NCBI GenBank assembly: GCA_965242805.1
Contig: CBDETD010000002.1
Span: 4,526,001 to 4,590,000 of the forward strand
Reading direction: 5' to 3'
DNA: 64,000 bases
DNA from: JANQEU01 sp965242805
GTDB taxonomy: Bacteria; Bacteroidota; Bacteroidia; Cytophagales; Cyclobacteriaceae
Position numbers and translations under genes: made by a program. Position 1 is the first letter of the stretch. Every line of letters starts with the position of its first letter. The notes beneath the pieces were generated by a model. That model was not told the DNA's origin and made no database searches. It saw only the letters and a list, made by a program, of their open reading frames with translations. Positions 34,648-42,995 of the stretch are shown in pieces.

Positions 34648-37046
34648 ATCCCTGGGTATATGTTTGGATCAGCTTCGTGCATGACGTCATAGACACCTTC
34701 TACTACATCTTCCATGTTTGGTTTTGAGAAGTAGTCTCCGTCAGATCCGTAAGCAGGTCTGTGCTCCTTACCGGTAATAGTTTTGGGATTGGAGTCCAAC
34801 CATTTGTATCCCTTATCCCTTTCGATCACCTTCTGCATCATGTAGGCTGTTGCTCCACCCGGAACATCTTCATCGATAAATACCACCCTATTGGTTTTTT
34901 TCAGTGAATCAACTATTAGACCCACCTTATCGAAAGGTATAAGTGATTGAACATCTACTACTTCGCATGAAATACCTAGTTGTTCCAATCTAAATGCTGC
35001 ATCCATAACAATGCGGCACATTGATCCATAGGTGACCAGGGTGATATCTGTTCCTTCACGCAACACTTCGGGAACTCCAAGTGGGGTGCGGATCTCATGA
35101 AGGTTTTCGGGAACCCTTTCCTTCAATCGGTATCCGTTCAGTGATTCTATGATAAGGGCAGGATCGTCCGACTGTAACATAGTGTTGTAAAATCCGGCAG
35201 CCTGGGTCATATTTCTTGGAACCAGGATGTTGATCCCGTGAAGAGAGTTGATGATCATACCCATGGGGGATCCTGAATGCCAAACTCCCTCCAACCTGTG
35301 GCCACGTGTTCTAATGATCAAAGGAGCTTTTTGCCCTCCCATTGTGCGATAATACAGTGTAGCAAGATCATCGGAGAGAGTCTGTATTGCGTAGAGAAGA
35401 TAATCGAGGTATTGGATCTCAACAATGGGTCTTAGGCCCCTCAAAGCGGCTCCAATTCCTTGTCCAACGATTGTTGTCTCCCTGATTCCCGTATCGGTCA
35501 CCCTGATCTCACCGTGCTTTTCCTGTAAGCCAGCAAAACCTTGATTCACATCACCAATTTTTCCCACATCCTCTCCAATGGCGAAAATCAAGGGATTGGT
35601 CTCTAAATGATAGTCGAAGGTCGCTTTCAGAACTTCCCTGCCATCCACTAGTTTGGAGTCATCATTGTAAACCGGTTTTACTTCCGGATGATTTATTGCA
35701 GCGCTTTCCGAAATGCTATACATTCGGGAACTGTATTGAAACTGGAAAAGATCCATTTGCTTCTCGTACCACTTCTTCAACATCTCCCTTTCCGAAGAGT
35801 TGATACCTCTGAGCTCATAAAGGGAATTTCGAACCGCACGCATAATGTCGGCTTTCAGAGGAGTTACCGCATTTTTGAGATCAGCGATATACTGGTTTAG
35901 GTTGTTGTTGTTGGGTAAGGTTAAGGAAACCTTCTGAATGAGGTCGATTGCGGATTTTTGGTCTTCCTTGATTTCATCAATATATGCTTTCCAGGCAGCT
36001 TCTTTTCCTGATTTTGCTTTCAGTTTAGCTTCTTTGTCAATTTCGTCAAGCTCCGCAGGTTCTGCTAATCCTTCATCTTCGATCCATTCTCTCATTTTCT
36101 TGATGCAGTCATGCTGCAGTTCCCACTTAAGTCTTTCTTTGGATTTGTACCTCTCGTGAGATCCTGAAGTTGAATGGCCTTGTGGTTGAGTCATTTCAAC
36201 CACGTGGACAATGCATGGAATATGTTTTGACCGTGAGATCTTAACAGCTTTGGAGTAGGTTTCCAAAAGTGCCTGGTAATCCCAACCGTTTACTTTGAAG
36301 ATCTCGAACCCTGGCTTATCACCTGTCCTTTGAAAACCGGATAGAGCTTCAGAAATCGATTCTTTGACAATCTGGTACTCATTTGGTACGGAAATCCCAT
36401 ATTCATCATCCCAAATTGACATTACTACCGGTACCTGTAGAACTCCCGCAGCATTCATTGCCTCAAAGAAATGTCCTTCAGCACATGCTGCATTTCCAAT
36501 GGTTCCAAAGGCAACCTCATTTCCATCAATACTAAAATCATGGTAATCCTTCAATTGTGGATTGTTCCTGTACAATTTTGAAGCATACGCCAACCCGATT
36601 AACCTGGGCATTTGGGCCGCTGTAGGTGATATGTCAGATGTAGAATTCTTTTTATCTGTTAATGTCGTCCATTCACCCTTGTCATTGAGAGATCTGGTGC
36701 CGAAATGCCCGTTCATCATTCTTCCTCCCGAAGCAGGCTCCTCTTTCAAACTCGTATGAGCATACAATTGAGCAAAGAACTCCCGGGCGGTTAACTGACC
36801 CATAGCCATTAAAAACGTTTGATCTCTATAGTATCCAGATCTGAAATCACCGTTTTGGAAATATTTTGCCTTAGCTATTTGAGCAACTTCTTTTCCATCC
36901 CCAAAAATGCCGAACTTCGCCTTACCCATGAAGACTTCCTTTCGGCCGATCAGACTCATCTCCCTACTCTCCACAGCCAAATGATAATCGGATAGTATTT
37001 CCTCTTTGCTAACTAACGGTTTATTCTTCGAAGCGACCTTTACCAT
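34644..37046 (-). CDS. 2-oxoacid dehydrogenase E1, alpha and beta subunits fused
   Basis: 800 residues. The first part is an E1 alpha thiamine-diphosphate subunit: GTIGNAACAEGHFFEAMNA at 181-199 and WDDEYGISV at 212-220. The second, from about 470, is E1 beta (IGEDVGKIGDVNQG, VIEIQYLDY-like, PAYGSDGDY). Homologues decarboxylate pyruvate or branched-chain 2-oxoacids and pass the acyl group to lipoyl E2. No E2 or E3 gene is near, so the substrate is open. The two metal-ligand positions look exchanged (Asn185 where Asp is usual, Asp214 where Asn is usual). A promoter-like box precedes it. Confidence 0.9.
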   Translation of the reverse strand: MVKVASKNKPLVSKEEILSDYHLAVESREMSLIGRKEVFMGKAKFGIFGDGKEVAQIAKAKYFQNGDFRSGYYRDQTFLMAMGQLTAREFFAQLYAHTSLKEEPASGGRMMNGHFGTRSLNDKGEWTTLTDKKNSTSDISPTAAQMPRLIGLAYASKLYRNNPQLKDYHDFSIDGNEVAFGTIGNAACAEGHFFEAMNAAGVLQVPVVMSIWDDEYGISVPNEYQIVKESISEALSGFQRTGDKPGFEIFKVNGWDYQALLETYSKAVKISRSKHIPCIVHVVEMTQPQGHSTSGSHERYKSKERLKWELQHDCIKKMREWIEDEGLAEPAELDEIDKEAKLKAKSGKEAAWKAYIDEIKEDQKSAIDLIQKVSLTLPNNNNLNQYIADLKNAVTPLKADIMRAVRNSLYELRGINSSEREMLKKWYEKQMDLFQFQYSSRMYSISESAAINHPEVKPVYNDDSKLVDGREVLKATFDYHLETNPLIFAIGEDVGKIGDVNQGFAGLQEKHGEIRVTDTGIRETTIVGQGIGAALRGLRPIVEIQYLDYLLYAIQTLSDDLATLYYRTMGGQKAPLIIRTRGHRLEGVWHSGSPMGMIINSLHGINILVPRNMTQAAGFYNTMLQSDDPALIIESLNGYRLKERVPENLHEIRTPLGVPEVLREGTDITLVTYGSMCRIVMDAAFRLEQLGISCEVVDVQSLIPFDKVGLIVDSLKKTNRVVFIDEDVPGGATAYMMQKVIERDKGYKWLDSNPKTITGKEHRPAYGSDGDYFSKPNMEDVVEGVYDVMHEADPNIYPGI

Positions 37047-37074
37047 AAAGAAATAGTTTTTACCTGGAACCTAA

Positions 37075-37082
37075 CAAATATA
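37075..37082 (-). promoter_or_regulatory. Bacteroidota -7 box for the fused E1 gene
   Basis: On the minus strand, TATATTTG, a full match to TAnnTTTG, with TTTC about 20 bases upstream as a possible -33 element. It lies 28 bases before the E1 start, giving a short leader. Confidence 0.65.
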
Positions 37083-37286
37083 GGAAATTTAGGGAGTTTT
37101 CGGAAAGTACCCTCAAAATAAAATAAATATATATACAGTTTTATTTGCATAAAATAAGAATATAATATAATTAAAATATTAATAATCCAAATTATATTTT
37201 ATTTCTTTTGATTTCATGTTTACTTCATTCTTTATTTTTTATTGTTATTGAAATCGTTTTCATTATACTGATATTTGCAGGAATTT

Positions 37287-37294
37287 TATATTTG
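37287..37294 (+). promoter_or_regulatory. Bacteroidota -7 box for ald
   Basis: TATATTTG lies 28 bases before the ald ATG at 37323. The upstream stretch (about 37110-37270) is strongly AT-rich, as expected of an upstream promoter region. No exact TTTG sits at the expected -33 distance. Confidence 0.55.
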
Positions 37295-37322
37295 CCGTCC
37301 GAACATATAACCCTTTTGATCC

Positions 37323-38435
37323 ATGATTATCGGAGTTCCCAAAGAAATCAAAAACAACGAAAACAGAGTGGCTTTAACCCCGGCAGGTGTTAAAGAATTT
37401 TCCAAACACGGACATGAAGTATACGTACAGTCGACTGCCGGAAATGGAAGTGGTTTCAATGATGAGGAGTATTCAAGCGCAGGGGCTAAAATCCTACCAA
37501 CCATTGATGAGACCTATGGGATTGCGGAGATGATCATTAAGGTTAAAGAGCCTATCGAACCGGAATATGGTATGGTGAAGAACGATCAATTGGTATTCAC
37601 ATATTTTCATTTTGCCTCATCCGAACCTTTAACAAAAGCGATGATCAAGAGTGGGGCAGTGTGCCTTGCTTACGAGACAGTGGAGAAGCCCGATCGATCT
37701 TTACCGTTATTAGTACCCATGTCCGAAGTAGCAGGGAGAATGTCAGTCCAGGAGGGTGCAAAATACCTGGAAAAACCATTGAAGGGGAGAGGGATCCTTT
37801 TGGGTGGTGTTCCTGGAGTGAGACCTGCGAAAGTTATGATCCTTGGTGCAGGGGTTGTTGGGACCAATGCCGCGAAAATGGCGGCAGGAATGGGGGCGGA
37901 TGTAACCATCCTTGATCTGAATCTCAGCCGCCTTCGATATCTTGATGATGTAATGCCAGCAAATGTCAACACTTTCATGAGTAACGAGTATAACATCAGA
38001 TCACTAATTGGCTCCCATGATCTGATCATTGGGGGAGTACTCATACATGGTGCGAAGGCACCTCACCTCATTACTCGCGATATGTTGAAAGAAATGAAGC
38101 CGGGAACAGTATTGGTCGACGTGGCAGTTGATCAGGGGGGGTGCATTGAAACATGTAAACCTACCACACATCAGGATCCTACATATATTATTGATGACGT
38201 AGTTCACTATTGCGTTGCAAATATGCCCGGGGCTGTACCTTATACTTCCACCCTGGCTTTGACAAATGCTACTTTGCCTTACGGAATAGAATTAGCCAAT
38301 AAGGGATGGAAACAAGCGTGTACGGAAAATAATGAGCTAAAACTCGGCTTGAATGTTGTTAATGGTAAGGTAGTTTATAAAGGAGTAGCTGAGGCCTTTG
38401 ATCTGGAATACACTGAAGTTGAAAAAGTACTGTAA
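37323..38435 (+). CDS. ald: Alanine dehydrogenase
   Basis: 370 residues, standard length. It interconverts L-alanine and pyruvate with NAD. It begins MIIGVPKEIKNNENRVALTP, the catalytic lysine is K75 (IIKVKEP), histidine 96 is in YFHFASS, and the NAD-binding loop is in ILGAGVVGTNAAKMAAG. A strong terminator follows. It is divergent from the fused E1 gene, and both act around pyruvate, although that link is inferred. Confidence 0.96.
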   Translation: MIIGVPKEIKNNENRVALTPAGVKEFSKHGHEVYVQSTAGNGSGFNDEEYSSAGAKILPTIDETYGIAEMIIKVKEPIEPEYGMVKNDQLVFTYFHFASSEPLTKAMIKSGAVCLAYETVEKPDRSLPLLVPMSEVAGRMSVQEGAKYLEKPLKGRGILLGGVPGVRPAKVMILGAGVVGTNAAKMAAGMGADVTILDLNLSRLRYLDDVMPANVNTFMSNEYNIRSLIGSHDLIIGGVLIHGAKAPHLITRDMLKEMKPGTVLVDVAVDQGGCIETCKPTTHQDPTYIIDDVVHYCVANMPGAVPYTSTLALTNATLPYGIELANKGWKQACTENNELKLGLNVVNGKVVYKGVAEAFDLEYTEVEKVL

Positions 38436-38459
38436 AAATATCTACTTATAATACGTTCA

Positions 38460-38486
38460 AAAAGTGCCTTCTGGCACTTTTTTTGT
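38460..38486 (+). terminator. Intrinsic terminator after ald
   Basis: AAAAAGTGCC and GGCACTTTTTTT pair around TTCT, with a T run. It is a classic rho-independent terminator. Confidence 0.92.
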
Positions 38487-38524
38487 TTGAGATAGGGGTA
38501 GTTTCAAAATCTAAAATTTCTAAT

Positions 38525-39763
38525 ATGAAAAGGCTAATCCCGGCTTTGTATCTCACCATTTTTCTTGTTTCTTGTTTTGATAATGACCCCATCACTCCAA
38601 AGGATGACCCTAATCCTCCAAACCTGAGGGCCCTGGCGACTTCTGAAGTCCAACTTGTTGATGCTTCAAATGATTTTGCGTTTAATTTGACGAAAGCAAT
38701 CAATGCAGGGGAGTCGAGTAATTTCTTTATTTCACCTCTAAGTGTTGGCTATGCATTGGGAATGACTTCCAATGGAGCTGTGGGGCCGACAAAAGAAGGT
38801 ATCAAGAGCACGTTGGACGTTTCTGAAATGAGTGATGAAGAAGTCAATCAGGCATATAAAGATCTTACCGCTCTTCTACTAACCATGGATAAGAAAGTTC
38901 TGCTTTCTATTGCCAATTCCATTTGGTACAAGCAAGATCTTACTGTGAAATCAGAATTTGAGCAGGCTATGGAAGATTATTACAATGCATCGGTCACAGG
39001 ACTTGATTTTTCAGATCCAGCCTCAAAAGATGTCATCAATGGATGGATAGAGGAAAAAACAAATGACCTGATCAAAGACATGCTAGACAGAATCCCTCCT
39101 GATGCAGTCATGTACCTCGTCAATGCCATCTATTTCAAAGCAGATTGGCAATATGAGTTCGACGAAGGATTGACCTCAAAGGCTCCATTTCATTTTGAAG
39201 ATGGAAGTATCGCAGATGTTGATATGATGGTTTCGGAGGGCGTAAAAGCTTCATATTATAATTCTCAGGATTATCAGTTCATTGAAATCCCCTATGGTAA
39301 TGGTCAGTATGTGATGGATGTCTTTTTGCCAAGCAATGATGTTATCGTGAGAGAGATCATCGAAGGTTTGGATGCTGATACCTTCAATTCGATAATCGAG
39401 GATTCGGATACGATTACATTAAAACTTCACCTCCCAAAATTTAAGTTCGGATTTAAGAAATTGTTAAATGATGATTTGATAAACATGGGAATGGAATTAG
39501 CGTTCACTCCTGACGCTCAGTTCACAGAGTTTTTTGAGGATGCTAAGGAATTAATGATAAGTAGAGTGATCCATCAATCTATGATTGAGGTGAATGAGGT
39601 GGGTTCCGAAGCAGCAGCTGCAACAATCGTTGAGATCATCGAGACATCTGCCGGAGGAGGTCCGTTGGAGGTTCTGATAAATAGACCATTCTTCTTCCTG
39701 ATTAGGGAGAAGCATTCAAACAGTATATTGTTCTCCGGTAAATTAATGGATCCATCGGTCTAA
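38525..39763 (+). CDS. Lipoprotein serpin (serine protease inhibitor)
   Basis: 412 residues from the ATG at MKRLIPALYL; the lipobox is LVSC with the lipid cysteine at 17. It has the whole serpin fold, including NFFISPLSVGYALGM near the N-terminus, FKADWQYEFD and INRPFFFLI near the C-terminus. The reactive-loop hinge reads VGSEAAAATIVEIIE, of the small-residue type found in inhibitory serpins, so it is probably a working inhibitor at the cell surface. The target protease cannot be read from the loop. It ends four bases into the convergent HsdR-N gene. Confidence 0.93.
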   Translation: MKRLIPALYLTIFLVSCFDNDPITPKDDPNPPNLRALATSEVQLVDASNDFAFNLTKAINAGESSNFFISPLSVGYALGMTSNGAVGPTKEGIKSTLDVSEMSDEEVNQAYKDLTALLLTMDKKVLLSIANSIWYKQDLTVKSEFEQAMEDYYNASVTGLDFSDPASKDVINGWIEEKTNDLIKDMLDRIPPDAVMYLVNAIYFKADWQYEFDEGLTSKAPFHFEDGSIADVDMMVSEGVKASYYNSQDYQFIEIPYGNGQYVMDVFLPSNDVIVREIIEGLDADTFNSIIEDSDTITLKLHLPKFKFGFKKLLNDDLINMGMELAFTPDAQFTEFFEDAKELMISRVIHQSMIEVNEVGSEAAAATIVEIIETSAGGGPLEVLINRPFFFLIREKHSNSILFSGKLMDPSV

Positions 39764-40218
39764 TCATCCTTTACATAAATAGGAGGTTCATTTTGTGTCA
39801 GGTACTCTTGATCTTCCTTGTTGAACTCCCAGAAATAGTGCTTCATTCCGTTTGTTATGGCAATGTACGGGGCGTCCAACGCTTTGTTGTACACGGCAAT
39901 TTGATTTAGGGCTTTCTGGTCAATTTGAACATTTGGAGCTTTGCATTCAACAAGTAGAAATACTTCCCCGGTGCTTTTCATGATCCTAATGTCCGATCGT
40001 TTCATCTTTCTGTTGTAGTTCAGGCCTGATTCAACCTTTATCATCGATTTAGGATAGCCCAGATCATGGACCAAGAGCATTAAGAAATTTTGTCTGACCC
40101 ATTCTTCCAAAGTGAGTAATACATTTTTCTTTCGAAAGTCATCCCATACGAAACACTCACCCTCCTCATAACTGATCCGGAAGTCGTACTCAGGCAGATT
40201 CAGTTTGGGTAGTTTCAT
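39760..40218 (-). CDS. HsdR N-terminal-domain protein (PD-(D/E)XK fold)
   Basis: 152 residues from the ATG of MKLPKLNLPEYDF; an earlier in-frame start overlaps the MFS gene more. It matches the N-terminal nuclease-like domain of type I restriction R proteins: E63, SDIR with D76, and VECKAP with E91 and K93, which complete a PD-(D/E)XK site. There is no helicase domain and no hsdM or hsdS nearby, so it is not a restriction system. Stand-alone proteins of this kind are common in Bacteroidota and of unknown role. Confidence 0.8.
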   Translation of the reverse strand: MKLPKLNLPEYDFRISYEEGECFVWDDFRKKNVLLTLEEWVRQNFLMLLVHDLGYPKSMIKVESGLNYNRKMKRSDIRIMKSTGEVFLLVECKAPNVQIDQKALNQIAVYNKALDAPYIAITNGMKHYFWEFNKEDQEYLTQNEPPIYVKDD

Positions 40219-41494
40219 GTCCCATCTTAACAAAACGTAAGAGAATAAATCCAATGATAAAAAATGAGGCTAATGCAAGTGTGCTGTTCCTCATGCTCCC
40301 TGTCAATTGTTCAATCAGTCCATAGCTGAATGTGCCCAGAACCACACTCAGGTGATACGTAACATCGAAAAAGGAAAAGAATGAAGTGTGGTCTTCAGAA
40401 TCTACAGGAATGAGTTTTGAGAATGTGGCCCTGGACAATGCCTGGATTCCTCCCATTACCAATCCGACGAGAACTGCAATTACATAAAACTCATTCACGG
40501 AAGACATTGTATAGGCATACACACAAACTCCAATCCAGATCAATATCATAGACATTAGAGAGAATATATTCCCTTTCCAATCAGAAAGTTTAGCAAAGAA
40601 AGTGGCTCCGATAATTGCAACGAATTGAATGATTAGAAGTACAGGTATGAGATCACTGGAGCCAAGGTTTAATTCTTTTGATCCGAAAAGGGTAGCCAGA
40701 AGCATTATTGTTTGAACACCCATGTTAAAAAAGAAGAAAGCTATCAAATAGAATTTCATGCTTCCAAGATGCTTAAGCCTATTAAACACCGATCTAAGCT
40801 CTTTGTAACCATTCAGCAGGATATCCCCCGTTGGTTTGCGATTGTAAATGTTATCCGGCAATCTTCGAAAAGGTATCTGTGCAAACCCAACCCACCATAC
40901 TCCTACTAATAAAAAAACGGTACGAGTGGCGATGCCTTCATTTGGGAATCCGAACGTATCGTAATTCATTATTAATATGAGGCTTATTATAAGCATCAGT
41001 GCACTACCCCCATAACCAAACGAATATCCTCTCGCACTGACGCGATCCGTGCGATCTTCATGTACTATTTCGGGAAGATATGCGTCATAAAACACAAGAC
41101 TGCTGCTATAACCCAGGCTTGCAAAGATCACACATGCTATCCCCCATTCAAGAGAGCTTTCTGTAAAGAAATACATACCCATGCATGAAATGGCTCCGAT
41201 TGCTGTGAATAACTTGAGATAGAACTTCTTTTGACCGGTGTAATCGGCAATTCCTGAAAGCAGGGGAAGAATTGCTGCAGATATCAAATAAGACAATGCC
41301 AACGCCCAGCTATACAATACCGAATTTACTATTTCGAAACCAAAGAAGTTAACGACATGGCCATTTCCCTCATTACTTGTAACAGCATCATAATATATGG
41401 GGAAAATAGTAGTGTTAATGACGAGGTTATATACGGAATTGGCCCAGTCATACATACACCACGCGTTGATGGTCTTCTTGTTGTCTATTTCCAT
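40190..41494 (-). CDS. MFS transporter of the UMF1/Atg22-like group
   Basis: 434 residues with about twelve membrane segments. It opens NAWCMYDWANSVYN, the mark of the UMF1 (Vps/Atg22-like) major facilitator subfamily. Substrate unknown; relatives export amino acids in yeast vacuoles. Its stop overlaps the start of the HsdR-N gene by up to 29 bases, so the two are co-transcribed, with the MFS gene first. Confidence 0.88.
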   Translation of the reverse strand: MEIDNKKTINAWCMYDWANSVYNLVINTTIFPIYYDAVTSNEGNGHVVNFFGFEIVNSVLYSWALALSYLISAAILPLLSGIADYTGQKKFYLKLFTAIGAISCMGMYFFTESSLEWGIACVIFASLGYSSSLVFYDAYLPEIVHEDRTDRVSARGYSFGYGGSALMLIISLILIMNYDTFGFPNEGIATRTVFLLVGVWWVGFAQIPFRRLPDNIYNRKPTGDILLNGYKELRSVFNRLKHLGSMKFYLIAFFFFNMGVQTIMLLATLFGSKELNLGSSDLIPVLLIIQFVAIIGATFFAKLSDWKGNIFSLMSMILIWIGVCVYAYTMSSVNEFYVIAVLVGLVMGGIQALSRATFSKLIPVDSEDHTSFFSFFDVTYHLSVVLGTFSYGLIEQLTGSMRNSTLALASFFIIGFILLRFVKMGHETTQTESA

Positions 41495-41578
41495 GGAGGC
41501 GGAAAAATAATCAATTCATGGAGCCCAAAGAAAAACTTTTTTAGGGTGTAGTAGTGTTCTACATATGAATATTAGACT

Positions 41579-42919
41579 ATGGTAGACTCTTCGTATCCAG
41601 AGTCCGTTATTGAGGACAGTTTGCCTCATTCCGGACTACCCAGAATAGTTATTGTTGGTGGAGGTTTCGGCGGTATCGAATTGATCCGAAAATTAAGAGA
41701 AAGTGATTTTGAAGTGGTGATGTTGGATCGCAATAACTATCACTCATTTATCCCCCTTCTCTATCAGGTAGCGACAGCGGGATTATCACCGGGTGATATT
41801 TCCAGTCCACTTCGGGAATTTCTTCAGGATGATGATCACTTCCATTTCAGGTTGGCAGAAGTTCTCAACATTGAAGGTGAAAACAATGTATTACACACGA
41901 GTTTGGGGCCTTTGCATTACGATCATCTCATAATTGCGACAGGCTCCAGGACTAATTTCTTTGGTAATCATGATCTTGAATCAAACTCGCTTAAGTTGAG
42001 AGAGATCAATGATGCTATCAATCTTAGGAACAGGATGATCGAAAATTTCGAGGAAGCCCTTTTGATCAAGGATGAAGACGAAAGAAATCGTTACCTGAAG
42101 ATAATCATAGTGGGAGCTGGTCCTACTGGGGTGGAATTAGCAGGAGCAATTGGAGAGTTGCGGGATCATGTCCTTCCCAAGGATTATCCCGAGTTGGATT
42201 TTTCACAAATGGAAATATATCTGATTGAGGGAAGTGATAGGGTTCTGAGTGCTATGTCCAAAAGTGCTAGCAGGAATTCTCAAAAGTACCTCAGTGATTT
42301 TAAGATAAATGTTCTATTGGGAACCAGGGTGGAGTCTTTTAGGAATGGCGTTGTTAAGCTTCACAATGGGGATGAGATCCAGTCAAATTGTCTTATCTGG
42401 GCTGCAGGAGTGGAAGGAAATCTGATCGAAGGACTTCCAACCAATTCCATTGAAAAGAACAGAATTGCCGTGGATGAACACAACAGAGTTATTGGTTTTA
42501 AGAATATATATGCAATTGGTGATGTAGCTTTTCAAACGCAACCCGGATTTGAGAATGGTTTACCTATGCTTGCCCCGGTGGCAATTCAGCAGGCTAGAAT
42601 GCTGGGTAAAAACCTAAAAAGGTCTACCAGAAGTGAAAATTGGAAACCATTCCGATACATTGATAAGGGTACAATGGCAACTATTGGTCGAAATCGAGCG
42701 GTTGTCGACGCACCCTTGAATATAAAATTCAGTGGCTTCTTTGGATGGTTTGTCTGGATGTTCATCCATCTTCTCTCGATCATCGGCTTCAGACGAAAAA
42801 TTCTCGTGTTCTCAAATTGGGTATGGAATTATCTTACTTATAATAGGGGAAACCGACTGATCATAGAAAGGAAGACTGACGACGAGGATCGCAATCGATT
42901 GCATACTGAAGTTCTGTAA
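41579..42919 (+). CDS. ndh: Type II NADH dehydrogenase (NDH-2)
   Basis: 446 residues. It passes electrons from NADH to quinone without pumping protons. Two Rossmann loops are visible: VIVGGGFGGIELIRKL (FAD) and IVGAGPTGVELAGAIG (NAD). IYAIGDVAF follows. The C-terminal hydrophobic helix WFVWMFIHLLSIIGFRRK anchors it to the membrane, and MLAPVAIQQARMLGKNL contributes to the quinone side. Confidence 0.93.
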   Translation: MVDSSYPESVIEDSLPHSGLPRIVIVGGGFGGIELIRKLRESDFEVVMLDRNNYHSFIPLLYQVATAGLSPGDISSPLREFLQDDDHFHFRLAEVLNIEGENNVLHTSLGPLHYDHLIIATGSRTNFFGNHDLESNSLKLREINDAINLRNRMIENFEEALLIKDEDERNRYLKIIIVGAGPTGVELAGAIGELRDHVLPKDYPELDFSQMEIYLIEGSDRVLSAMSKSASRNSQKYLSDFKINVLLGTRVESFRNGVVKLHNGDEIQSNCLIWAAGVEGNLIEGLPTNSIEKNRIAVDEHNRVIGFKNIYAIGDVAFQTQPGFENGLPMLAPVAIQQARMLGKNLKRSTRSENWKPFRYIDKGTMATIGRNRAVVDAPLNIKFSGFFGWFVWMFIHLLSIIGFRRKILVFSNWVWNYLTYNRGNRLIIERKTDDEDRNRLHTEVL

Positions 42920-42995
42920 AATTTGTTTCAAATACGCTTTTTCTCTGAGCTATATAGGTTAATTTCGAGCGCTTTTAGTCATAGCCATCATCAAA

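Noticed and set aside
37208..37393. A 61-codon hydrophobic frame upstream of ald
   Set aside because: It is the translation of an AT-rich promoter region and overlaps the ald start. Hydrophobicity comes from T-rich codons.
39760..40218. Type I restriction system
   Set aside because: Only the N-terminal nuclease-like domain is present. No methylase, specificity or helicase gene is near.
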